Below are positions 1-4,984 of a DNA stretch of 5,162 nt, piece after piece (positions within the stretch are counted from its first letter, which is position 1; each line of letters opens with the position of its first letter). The translations under genes and the position numbers were made by a program. Below the pieces are notes generated by a model. That model was not told where the DNA came from, ran no database searches, and saw only the letters and a program-made list of their open reading frames with translations. The stretch comes from Pseudomonadota bacterium (lineage in GTDB: Bacteria; Bdellovibrionota; Bacteriovoracia; Bacteriovoracales; Bacteriovoracaceae): contig JAEYUK010000175.1 of the NCBI GenBank assembly GCA_023432655.1, positions 1-5,162 of the forward strand. Direction: 5' to 3'.

Positions 1-1112
1 CATTTTTACTAGGGGCGATGGTTTCTTCAACTGATGCTGCTGCCGTTTTTAGTATCCTTCGCTCCAAGAATTTAGAACTCAAAGGGAATCTGAAAAGTAC
101 GCTGGAGTTCGAGGCCGGAAGTAACGATCCTGTGGCCATCTTTTTAACCATCAGTGTGTTAACTTTTGGCATTAATCCCGAGGAAGGAAGCGTCCTCTCC
201 ATGATAACTCTTTTCCTTAAACAAGGCGGTTTGGGGATTGTCCTGGGACTTATAGGTGGAAGAATTATTCAGTGGCTCATTAACAACGTGGGGATTGAGT
301 ATGAGGGTCTCTACAGTGTGCTCTTAATGGGTCTGGTTGTTTGTCTTTTTGCAGGAGTGTCTCAGATCGGAGGGAGCGGATTTCTGGCGGTCTATGTTGC
401 AGGGATTGTGGTTGGGAATTCAGACCTTCTTCATAAAGGGTCCATCGTTAAGTTTTCAGACGGGATCGCCTGGATTGCTCAAATCATTGTCTTTCTCACT
501 CTGGGCCTCTTATGCTTTCCTTCAAATCTTCTCAATGTTTGGAAAGAAGGAATTGCTCTGGCGTTATTTATGATGCTGGTCGCGAGACCTGTTAGTGTTC
601 TTTTTGCAGCACCATCCGGAAAGATCCTTAGTAAATCAAATCGATTATTTGTTTCATGGATCGGGCTCCGTGGAGCAGCACCTATCATTCTGGCCACTCT
701 CCCCTGGACGGTGAATCATCCTCAAGCGGAGTATCTGTTTAATCTCGTTTTCTTTGTGGTTCTCTTATCAGTTATCTCGCAAGGAATAAGTATTCCTTGG
801 GTCGCAAAAAAACTCGATGTGATCGAACCTATTAAAGATAAAACTCCTCACATTGAAGGGCTTCTCCCCTCAGGCTTTATTTCAGTCGAAATGGCCATCA
901 CGGAAGATGCTCTGGCCGTAGACCGGCGGATAGTTGAACTCTCCTTACCAGCGGGTGTCCTTCTTACAAGGATCGAAAGAGAGGGACGATTCCTAGTCCC
1001 TCGTGGGGACACAAGATTAGCTGCAGGAGATAAGGTGTCCGGTCTTGCAAGACCAAGTAACCTCATTCCCCTGCAAGAGCTTTTTGGTGAGGCCAGAGGT
1101 GTTAATACCTAG
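1..1112 (+). CDS. nhaP2: K+/H+ antiporter, CvrA/NhaP2 type (C-terminal part, 5' end outside window)
   Basis: This inner-membrane CPA1-family antiporter exchanges cytoplasmic K+ (or Na+) for protons and helps control ion content and cell volume. The reading frame is open to the left edge: bases 3-17 encode FLLGA directly before MVSSTDAAAVFS, so the ATG at 18 is internal. About 120-125 N-terminal residues are missing, judged from remembered E. coli CvrA. Family motifs in order are STDAAAVF, SNDPVAIFLT (the Asn-Asp pair of the ion site), GSGFLAVYVAGI, DGIAWIAQ, SWIGLRGAAPIILA and FFVVLLSVISQGIS, spread over several hydrophobic segments. An RCK_C (TrkA-C) domain covers roughly the last 75 residues (from about base 870, ISVEMAITEDALAVDRRI onward). 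The protein ends soon after RCK_C, whereas E. coli CvrA carries a further CorC/HlyC-associated domain of about 80 residues. The gene converges on rnk with a 4-bp overlap. Family assignment is firm; the transported ion is inferred. Confidence 0.92.
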   Translation, partial: FLLGAMVSSTDAAAVFSILRSKNLELKGNLKSTLEFEAGSNDPVAIFLTISVLTFGINPEEGSVLSMITLFLKQGGLGIVLGLIGGRIIQWLINNVGIEYEGLYSVLLMGLVVCLFAGVSQIGGSGFLAVYVAGIVVGNSDLLHKGSIVKFSDGIAWIAQIIVFLTLGLLCFPSNLLNVWKEGIALALFMMLVARPVSVLFAAPSGKILSKSNRLFVSWIGLRGAAPIILATLPWTVNHPQAEYLFNLVFFVVLLSVISQGISIPWVAKKLDVIEPIKDKTPHIEGLLPSGFISVEMAITEDALAVDRRIVELSLPAGVLLTRIEREGRFLVPRGDTRLAAGDKVSGLARPSNLIPLQELFGEARGVNT

Positions 1113-1504
1113 GCCCGCATTTCAGAAAATTCCTCAGGCCTTGAGATAATTTCCATCACTCGAAGCTCCCGGGTCTGTCCATCCGGGAAGGTCCATTCAA
1201 TCTCTTCTCCCACCCGAAGACCCAGAAGCGCCGAACCTAAGGGAGCAGTCACAGAAATTTTCTTTTCCTTACTATCAGCGTGCTGCGGATAAACTAAAGT
1301 CATTTCGCCGGTTTTATTATCAGTTACATTTAGATAACGGAAAGTTGTATTCATCGTAACCAGATCAGATGGTATTTCATTAGGTGCAACAATCTGGGCC
1401 CCTTCAATTTCATTTTCTAATTCTTCCAAATGACGTTTCCCTGAAACTAAAGAATTCAGACGCTGATAGTCTGTCTCAGTTAAAAGAATTGCTCTTTGCT
1501 TCAT
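1109..1504 (-). CDS. rnk: Rnk: regulator of nucleoside diphosphate kinase, GreA/GreB-family
   Basis: The 131-aa product aligns along its length with E. coli Rnk (about 136 aa). The diagnostic stretches are AQIVAPNEIPSDLVTMNT (37-54), TLVYP (69-73) and APLGSALLGLRVGEEIEW (87-104). Residues 1-45 form the short helical N-terminal arm and 48-128 the FKBP-like C-terminal domain shared with GreA/GreB. Rnk binds RNA polymerase near the secondary channel. It lacks the long acidic-tipped coiled coil of GreA, so it competes with Gre factors rather than stimulating transcript cleavage (family knowledge); it was named for its effect on nucleoside diphosphate kinase levels. The start is set at MKQRAILL because GGAGG lies 4 nt upstream; an in-frame ATG 11 codons earlier has no such site. 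The stop overlaps the antiporter stop. A promoter and palindrome lie upstream, and read-through from ydhR is possible because no terminator is visible between the two genes. Confidence 0.92.
   Translation of the reverse strand: MKQRAILLTETDYQRLNSLVSGKRHLEELENEIEGAQIVAPNEIPSDLVTMNTTFRYLNVTDNKTGEMTLVYPQHADSKEKKISVTAPLGSALLGLRVGEEIEWTFPDGQTRELRVMEIISRPEEFSEMRA
1167..1188. repeat. 6-bp inverted repeat inside the 3' end of rnk
   Basis: TCCCGG (1167-1172) and CCGGGA (1183-1188) are perfect reverse complements around a 10-nt loop. In an antiporter transcript running past its stop at 1112, this GC-rich hairpin would form 55-76 nt downstream. No T-run follows on either strand, so it is not a standard intrinsic terminator. 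It could mark or protect an mRNA 3' end, or be a by-product of coding sequence. Confidence 0.4.
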
Positions 1505-1508
1505 AGAA

Positions 1509-1513
1509 CCTCC
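1509..1513 (-). promoter_or_regulatory. rnk ribosome binding site that decides the start
   Basis: On the minus strand GGAGG is followed by TTCT and the ATG at 1504. This supports MKQRAILL as the N-terminus and argues against the longer frame beginning MKLYDFVF at 1537, whose extra 11 residues have no counterpart in Rnk. Confidence 0.8.
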
Positions 1514-1579
1514 GAAAACGAAGTCATACAACTTCAAAATTGTTTTGATGAATTAGTTAAGAATAAAAGGGAGATGGAT

Positions 1580-1595
1580 CACCTTGATCATGGTG
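1580..1595. promoter_or_regulatory. Near-perfect 16-bp palindrome at the rnk transcription start (candidate operator)
   Basis: CACCTTGATCATGGTG is self-complementary except for one symmetric position in each half, and is centred on TGATCA. It begins 3 bp downstream of the minus-strand TATAAT at 1598-1603, so it covers the expected transcription start near 1591. That is a classic place for a repressor to block initiation. As RNA, flanking ATGG (1574-1577) and CCAT (1596-1599) could extend the CACC/GGTG stem with a 2-nt bulge, giving a 5'-terminal hairpin instead. I do not recognise the regulator family. Confidence 0.45.
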
Positions 1596-1597
1596 CC

Positions 1598-1625
1598 ATT
1601 ATAGTTGAGGGCCTTATTCCTGCAA
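1598..1625 (-). promoter_or_regulatory. Candidate sigma70 promoter for rnk
   Basis: On the minus strand, TTGCAG (1620-1625) and a perfect TATAAT (1598-1603) are separated by 16 bp. The implied start near 1591 leaves a leader of about 87 nt before rnk. The -35 match is only moderate; the -10 carries the call. Confidence 0.5.
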
Positions 1626-1687
1626 GACAAGATAAATTAAGGTTAAAGTTCTAATTATGACTTGTCAGATCCCTTCTCTACCTTCTG

Positions 1688-1987
1688 CTAAATAGGCGCC
1701 TTATTGATCTGAGAAAGGGGTTGGTTTACATCAAAAATTCTGCCTCTGATTCCATTGATCCCGAAACCTTCAAGTCTCTTTGTATGTTTGGCCAAATATC
1801 TTTTTGCATTTTCTTCATCAGAAAAAAGATAGATGCCTCCAGCTTCCTTAGTATCTTTATTTTCTGTCCAGATTTTCCAGATAATGCCTTCTTCTTTGGC
1901 AATATCTTCAGCAAGGTCTTTAAAAGCTTTCGACATTTCTTCACCAAAGGGCCCGTTCATCGGGAAATCAACTTGAAGTAGTTTCAT
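1688..1987 (-). CDS. ydhR: YdhR-family putative monooxygenase (ferredoxin-like dimeric alpha+beta barrel)
   Basis: The 99-aa product matches E. coli YdhR (about 101 aa) nearly end to end. Conserved blocks are LLQVDFPMNGPFG (3-15), WKIWTE (37-42), EAGGIYLFSDEENA (48-61), YLAKHTKRL (64-72) and FDVNQPLSQIN (85-95). Members form small cytoplasmic dimers related to the ActVA-Orf6/ABM cofactor-free monooxygenases. The substrate is unknown, and enzymatic activity in this family is inferred from fold rather than shown. The ATG at 1987 has AAAGGAA upstream (1993-1999), leaving 5-7 nt, and the N-terminus lines up with the family. It lies on the same strand as rnk, 183 bp upstream, with its own candidate promoter near 2032-2061. 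The T-tailed hairpin at 2143-2172 could control read-through from a promoter farther upstream. Confidence 0.93.
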   Translation of the reverse strand: MKLLQVDFPMNGPFGEEMSKAFKDLAEDIAKEEGIIWKIWTENKDTKEAGGIYLFSDEENAKRYLAKHTKRLEGFGINGIRGRIFDVNQPLSQINKAPI

Positions 1988-2031
1988 ATAAATTCCTTTG
2001 TTCTTTCTCGTCTATAAAAGAGAAGTTGTAG

Positions 2032-2061
2032 GAGTATAGCCAATCTAATCCTTATTGTCGT
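2032..2061 (-). promoter_or_regulatory. Candidate promoter for ydhR
   Basis: On the minus strand, ACGACA (2056-2061; four of six consensus bases) and TATACT (2032-2037; five of six) are 18 bp apart. The predicted start near 2025 gives a leader of about 38 nt. It lies downstream of the terminator at 2143-2172, so ydhR would not depend on the upstream RNA unit. Confidence 0.42.
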
Positions 2062-2142
2062 CTTAGTAGAAGATTATGCACTTACTATGTATAGAATGAA
2101 ATTTATGTTGAATTAAGTGTAAGACTTTTAGTTTCAGGACAT

Positions 2143-2177
2143 AAAAAAAGGGAGCCCCTGCTTGGCTCCCTTCTTTT
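2143..2177. terminator. Intrinsic terminator, strongest on the minus strand, possibly bidirectional
   Basis: The arms AAGGGAGCC (2148-2156) and GGCTCCCTT (2164-2172) form a perfect 9-bp stem with a 7-nt loop. On the minus strand the stem is followed by TTTTTTT; on the plus strand by CTTTTC, a weaker tail. The minus-strand reading ends the candidate small RNA. No plus-strand gene needing termination lies just upstream. It separates ydhR from the operon that starts at 2396. Confidence 0.8.
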
Positions 2178-2216
2178 CGGCATCTTGCCTTTTAGAGTGA
2201 CTTCCTGTCACATCTT
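2143..2216 (-). ncRNA. Candidate small RNA (about 74 nt) or attenuator leader
   Basis: The minus strand shows a complete small transcription unit: a perfect TATAAT at 2223-2228 and an expected start near 2216. Three hairpins follow in succession. The first is GTGAC with loop AGGAA and GTCAC (2197-2211). The second is GGCA/TGCC with loop AGA (2179-2189). The third is a 9-bp stem, AAGGGAGCC with GGCTCCCTT (2148-2172), that runs into seven T residues (2143-2149). No open reading frame fits inside. The first loop displays GGA in a hairpin, loosely like a CsrA/RsmA target, though only one clear copy exists. It matches no RNA family I know. ydhR lies downstream on the same strand, so the unit may instead be a regulated leader ending in an attenuator. 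Confidence 0.45.
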
Positions 2217-2222
2217 AAATTT

Positions 2223-2249
2223 ATTATACCTAAAGTTTTTTACGAACAA
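2223..2249 (-). promoter_or_regulatory. Candidate promoter of the small RNA
   Basis: The -10 is a perfect TATAAT (2223-2228, minus strand). The best -35 is TTGTTC (2244-2249) at a short 15-bp spacing, so the -35 is weak and activity may need an activator. Transcription would start near 2216, just before the first hairpin. Confidence 0.42.
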
Positions 2250-2309
2250 AGGAAAATATAAGGAGGAAAGTTTTTCCAAGGGTTATTGTTTAAGTTAATT
2301 AAGAACTAC

Positions 2310-2339
2310 TCGGCAATATGAGAGAAACTCAAGTACAAT
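2310..2339 (+). promoter_or_regulatory. Candidate promoter of the three-gene operon
   Basis: TCGGCA (2310-2315; four of six consensus bases) and TACAAT (2334-2339; five of six) are 18 bp apart. Transcription would start near 2346, leaving about 50 nt of leader before the ATG at 2396. Confidence 0.4.
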
Positions 2340-2383
2340 AAAACGGAAGAAAGAGTTTAAGGCATCGAAAACTATAGAGTACC

Positions 2384-2387
2384 GGAG
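2384..2387 (+). promoter_or_regulatory. Ribosome binding site deciding the start at 2396
   Basis: GGAG stands 8 nt before the ATG at 2396. The in-frame GTG at 2387 begins inside this site and cannot use it, so MSTRAKKSGK is the likelier N-terminus. Confidence 0.65.
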
Positions 2388-2395
2388 TGAACCAG

Positions 2396-2728
2396 ATGAG
2401 TACTAGAGCAAAAAAATCGGGAAAGAAAATTTACCGCACAACATTTACTTACTTCATTCCCGCCCCTCCGCAACGCAGATCTGGCTACCGGGAAATCGAA
2501 TTTGATAAAATCATGAAAGGTATTTTGGAGGCCGGCTTTGAAATTGAGTCCCTTCAAACCCAGGCCGGAGGCGGCGAACAAGGTGGACTCTTTGTCATGG
2601 CCCTCTTGAAAACAACAAATAAGAAGACCTATGAAATGGATCAGAGTCAAGATATCCATGCAGAATTTAAATTATCTCACTCTCATCTTTCATCCGATAT
2701 TATTCTTGAAGAGGATGAGGATGTTTAA
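2396..2728 (+). CDS. Small protein of unknown function, first gene of the operon
   Basis: The 110-aa product is not one I recognise. It opens with a basic tail (MSTRAKKSGKKIYR), followed by a probable beta strand (TTFTYFI, 15-21), a proline turn (PAPP, 22-25) and an amphipathic helix (EFDKIMKGILEAGFEIESL, 35-53). A Gly-rich turn (AGGGEQGG, 57-64) leads to a hydrophobic strand (LFVMALLKT, 65-73). A polar, strongly acidic tail ends in EEDEDV. This strand-helix-strand pattern suggests a small cytoplasmic alpha/beta domain. There is no signal peptide, membrane segment or cysteine. The gene leads an operon whose next start codon (2721) lies inside its own end, so translation of the two is probably coupled. 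Codon use and length support a real gene; the function is unknown. Confidence 0.75.
   Translation: MSTRAKKSGKKIYRTTFTYFIPAPPQRRSGYREIEFDKIMKGILEAGFEIESLQTQAGGGEQGGLFVMALLKTTNKKTYEMDQSQDIHAEFKLSHSHLSSDIILEEDEDV
2711..2714 (+). promoter_or_regulatory. Ribosome binding site deciding the start at 2721
   Basis: GAGG lies 6 nt before the ATG at 2721 but directly abuts the alternative in-frame ATG at 2715, which is too close. The site lies within the last codons of the upstream gene, as expected for translational coupling. Confidence 0.6.
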
Positions 2729-3971
2729 ATTTTTATTTTTATTCTTAATCTCTTCTTGCTCATTCTTCATTTCAAGAATTGAAACTCCTATTACTGTCGA
2801 TGAAAGTCTTGCCCGAAAGGCGCCTCAAATTCAAAATTATTGTGAGGCCCAAGAGCGTCCAGATTTTCAGCTTGTGGGCCCTGGTGGGAACTCTCAAGAG
2901 GTCTATTCAAAATTTATTAAAACTCTCCCCCATCTCGATTTCATTGATCACTTTGCCCTCTGGAATCTTTTACAGCTTTCAGTCCGTCCCGATCAATCTT
3001 CTCCCACGTCCCGTCTCCAGGTTCTTATTCATCAGGGAGAGAAAACTTATTACTTCGATTTTTTTTCGGAAGAAGGAGCTGATCAGTATCCCTTTATTTA
3101 CGGGATTGATTGGGTTTTGAAAAAGTTTAATAAAAAAAGAACTCTCGAATACTATGCTGGAATTTTAAATCAGCATCTCGGACAGAAATTAAAAATTGGA
3201 AAGGATTTTGAAAACTTTCTGATTAAAAATATTCCTGAAATAAAGGCGAGCTCAGAACTCGCTCCCTACTATTTCCGGGGAAGTGATGCTTTAAAAGAAA
3301 ACGAAACTTCTCCTGCTCTTAATTACAAGGAAGTCATAAAGATCTACCGCGCAGCTGAGAGGAAACAAAAAATCATCATCAACACTTCTCTGACTCCTTT
3401 TGTTACGGATAAAGGGAACTCCGGAAACTGTAATTATGACTTTAACCTCTATGACAATTCCATTTTTCTGATTGATAAGGTCATTCCCATTGCTAACCTC
3501 TACGGTCTCTCATTATCAGACTCAGCTTTCCTCTCCTCTTCTTCTCAGAAGCTAGATAGCATCAGGCCATTAAGCGGACTTCCTCTATTTAAAGGGGTCT
3601 CTAAAGTCAGAAGTTCTGCTGTATGTATGATGGAAAACAACGGTAACAAGATCTGGGCCTTTTCAAATCAAAGCCGGGACCCGGGCCAGCACCTCTTTCA
3701 CCTGGTTCGCTATGGACTACCCCAGGCTGAAACCATAGCGGAAGTGGATAAACTCATTCGTCATTCCCGCCACCTTTTTCTCTCCGATCCTGTGAGACTT
3801 ATTATTGAGTCAGGCAGAAGCTCACAAGAGCAAGTTGAAAATTTATTAAAACTCAATTTGCCGATCTACAATGCAGATAAACTAGGAAACATCTGGGCCT
3901 ACACCAGATTCAAGGATGGAAGCCGGTTCATTATTGATGACCGGAATCCCGGAGCCTTTAAATGCCAGTAA
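2721..3971 (+). CDS. Putative lipoprotein of unknown function (416 aa)
   Basis: The N-terminus MFKFLFLFLISSC is a short hydrophobic stretch ending in a lipobox-like LISSC, so lipidation at Cys13 and anchoring to the periplasmic face of a membrane are likely. The signal is unusually short; starting at ATG 2715 would add only two residues. The mature part has four further cysteines (41, 237, 302, 415), which could form disulfides in the periplasm. No catalytic motif is obvious. Two segments resemble each other, GNKIWAFSNQ (308-317) and GNIWAYTRFKDG (389-400), perhaps equivalent strands. The region 70-115 is rich in aromatic residues. The gene overlaps the preceding one by 8 bp and the ferredoxin gene by 10 bp, implying coordinated expression of the three. 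I do not recognise a family. The lipoprotein call is moderately sure; any further function would be invention. Confidence 0.75.
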   Translation: MFKFLFLFLISSCSFFISRIETPITVDESLARKAPQIQNYCEAQERPDFQLVGPGGNSQEVYSKFIKTLPHLDFIDHFALWNLLQLSVRPDQSSPTSRLQVLIHQGEKTYYFDFFSEEGADQYPFIYGIDWVLKKFNKKRTLEYYAGILNQHLGQKLKIGKDFENFLIKNIPEIKASSELAPYYFRGSDALKENETSPALNYKEVIKIYRAAERKQKIIINTSLTPFVTDKGNSGNCNYDFNLYDNSIFLIDKVIPIANLYGLSLSDSAFLSSSSQKLDSIRPLSGLPLFKGVSKVRSSAVCMMENNGNKIWAFSNQSRDPGQHLFHLVRYGLPQAETIAEVDKLIRHSRHLFLSDPVRLIIESGRSSQEQVENLLKLNLPIYNADKLGNIWAYTRFKDGSRFIIDDRNPGAFKCQ

Positions 3972-4210
3972 TAGAGATTTTTGGTAAGGCCTCAGGAACA
4001 TCCCGCTTTCTTGAATACTCGCTTACTGATCTTGATATTAATTTACTCGAGTGGCTTCGTTCCCGCGGAGTAACGATTGCCTCTTCCTGTGACGGTGTCG
4101 GTGTTTGCAAAAAGTGTATTATCCAGAATGGATGGCCAACTTGTGAACTCACGCTCAAGACTTTCCTTGAGCGCTCCCCGGATGGAATAATTATTGTCGA
4201 TTATTTATAG
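3962..4210 (+). CDS. Compact [2Fe-2S] ferredoxin-like protein
   Basis: The 82-aa product has the look of a beta-grasp [2Fe-2S] ferredoxin. N-terminal strands (MPVIEIFG and FLEYSL) precede the helix NLLEWLRSRG (27-36), then the cluster loop IASSCDGVGVCKKC (39-52). Cys43, Cys49 and Cys52 give C-x5-C-x2-C, the pattern of adrenodoxin/Isc-type and XylA/LuxG-like ferredoxins. The only remaining cysteine, Cys61 (WPTCELTL), comes after just 8 residues, whereas the family usually has around 30 or more. The protein probably carries one-electron traffic in the cytoplasm, but partners are unknown. The ATG has GGAG 7 nt upstream (3951-3954) and overlaps the lipoprotein gene by 10 bp. The stop overlaps the convergent exported-protein gene. 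Cluster binding is inferred from the four cysteines; a degenerate ferredoxin fold without a cluster is the alternative. Confidence 0.82.
   Translation: MPVIEIFGKASGTSRFLEYSLTDLDINLLEWLRSRGVTIASSCDGVGVCKKCIIQNGWPTCELTLKTFLERSPDGIIIVDYL
4152..4173. repeat. Perfect 8-bp inverted repeat in the 3' end of the ferredoxin gene
   Basis: CGCTCAAG (4152-4159) and CTTGAGCG (4166-4173) are exact reverse complements around a 6-nt loop, forming a stable hairpin on either strand. It lies 37 nt before the ferredoxin stop. For minus-strand transcripts it lies about 32-53 nt past the stop of the 4205-4936 gene. Neither strand has a T-run after it, so it is not a textbook terminator. It may serve as an mRNA 3'-end or pausing structure. 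Confidence 0.5.
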
Positions 4211-4936
4211 TTTTTTGAATCCGCCCTTACCGGTTACGAAGAAACTATCTACCTGATTGTGAGCATTCATCACGGAACTAACTGTGTACTCCATAAGAAG
4301 TGTCGCGGCAGCGATAGGGTTCTCTCGTGTCCCCTGATTTTGAATTCCACCAAGTTTCATGGTTGCTGTGAAATCGAATCCAAACAGTGTGCGAACGCTT
4401 TCCGGAATAATCTGGACCGCTGTTAGATAGGCCCCTTTCCCATTGTACTGACCATGAGAAGAATAGATCACACTATATCGAAAAGTCACAACGGCCACAT
4501 CATAGAGGTTACGGTAAATGACCTGATAGGTTCTCTTAACCGGCATGCTCCATCTTTCTGTATCGAGGATATCTACCGCCTCACCACTGACTCGAGGAAT
4601 GATGCTGATCGGGGCGTAACTTGTTTGATTGGTTGGCTTCCCTTTAATCACCAGCTTATAAATGTCTTCACCCAGGGCCACTAAATCTCGGGCAACTGAA
4701 ATAACTTTTCCAGCTCTTTCCGTAGGATCGACCTGACCGCGCTGATTCGTAAGACCTGAGGCCAGCTGCTTGTAGTAGAGGATGTCGATTTGAGACTCAC
4801 CTAGATAGCCTCTCGAAACTTCAGCGACTTCCATCCGGGCAATTGTGTTGTGTCTTACATCGTCTTTTGAAGCGAAACTTGAAGCACTCAATACAAGGGT
4901 TAGTCCCAGAGCTAATGTTTTAAGGTTGGTTACCAT
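4205..4936 (-). CDS. Sec-exported protein of unknown function (243 aa)
   Basis: The N-terminus is a clear Sec signal peptide: basic MVTNLK, hydrophobic TLALGLTLVLSA, and a likely signal peptidase I site after SSFA (residue 22), giving a mature protein of about 221 residues with no cysteine. Residues 73-97 look like an amphipathic helix. From about 135 on the sequence alternates as beta strands: RTYQVIYRNLYDVAVVTFRY, then GQYNGKGAYLTAVQIIP (162-178), then FGFDFTATMKLGGIQNQGT. The central Tyr/Gly-rich GKGAYLTAV looks conserved-domain-like, but I cannot name a family. A periplasmic or secreted beta-rich protein is the best description. The ATG follows AAGGGGG with 4 nt spacing. The gene reads away from a probable divergent promoter region and converges on the ferredoxin gene, overlapping it by 6 bp. 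Confidence 0.82.
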   Translation of the reverse strand: MVTNLKTLALGLTLVLSASSFASKDDVRHNTIARMEVAEVSRGYLGESQIDILYYKQLASGLTNQRGQVDPTERAGKVISVARDLVALGEDIYKLVIKGKPTNQTSYAPISIIPRVSGEAVDILDTERWSMPVKRTYQVIYRNLYDVAVVTFRYSVIYSSHGQYNGKGAYLTAVQIIPESVRTLFGFDFTATMKLGGIQNQGTRENPIAAATLLMEYTVSSVMNAHNQVDSFFVTGKGGFKKL

Positions 4937-4984
4937 TTATCCCCCTTAGGATCAGAAGTCTGGCGACATAAAGCCATCGTTGAC

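Larger units (their letters stand above)
1988..2395. other. 408-bp gene-free region between ydhR and the 2396 operon
   Basis: From left to right it holds the ydhR ribosome binding site and promoter, an AT-rich stretch (2062-2142) with no feature I can support, the T-tailed terminator and candidate minus-strand RNA (2143-2228), an AT-rich stretch containing an orphan AGGAGG at 2261-2266 with no start codon at usable distance, and the candidate plus-strand promoter at 2310-2339. No protein-coding frame here has both a start and a ribosome binding site. Confidence 0.7.

Noticed and set aside
18..20. ATG at 18 as the true start of the antiporter
   Set aside because: The frame continues upstream through FLLGA, a family-typical lead into the SSTDAAAVF helix, and the essential N-terminal membrane helices would be missing.
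479..1066. Two minus-strand frames of 72 codons (479-697 and 848-1066) inside the antiporter gene
   Set aside because: They lie wholly within a well-conserved gene, have no ribosome binding site of note, and their translations look like reverse-strand shadows.
1505..1537. Longer rnk start giving MKLYDFVFGGS
   Set aside because: The GGAGG site fits only the ATG at 1504, and the extra residues have no counterpart in Rnk.
1721..1981. Plus-strand 86-codon frame opposite ydhR
   Set aside because: ydhR is conserved end to end, and this Phe/Ser-rich translation is typical of antisense shadow.
2079..2119. CACTTA and TAAGTG as hairpin arms in the AT-rich spacer
   Set aside because: Only 6 bp with a 29-nt loop in AT-rich DNA; no T-run, promoter or conservation argument supports it.
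2261..2266. AGGAGG as a ribosome binding site for a small gene
   Set aside because: No ATG, GTG or TTG follows at 4-12 nt; the TTG at 2286 is about 19 nt away and its frame is only 11 codons.
2372..2659. Minus-strand 95-codon frame opposite the first operon gene
   Set aside because: The plus-strand gene has a ribosome binding site and operon overlaps; this frame has neither.
2631..2720. Earlier ATG at 2631 for the lipoprotein gene
   Set aside because: It would overlap the preceding gene by about 98 bp and bury the lipobox 43 residues in; the site at 2711-2714 points to 2721.
4454..4684. Plus-strand 76-codon frame opposite the exported-protein gene
   Set aside because: It is enclosed in a gene with a clear signal peptide, and no ribosome site or conserved motif supports it.
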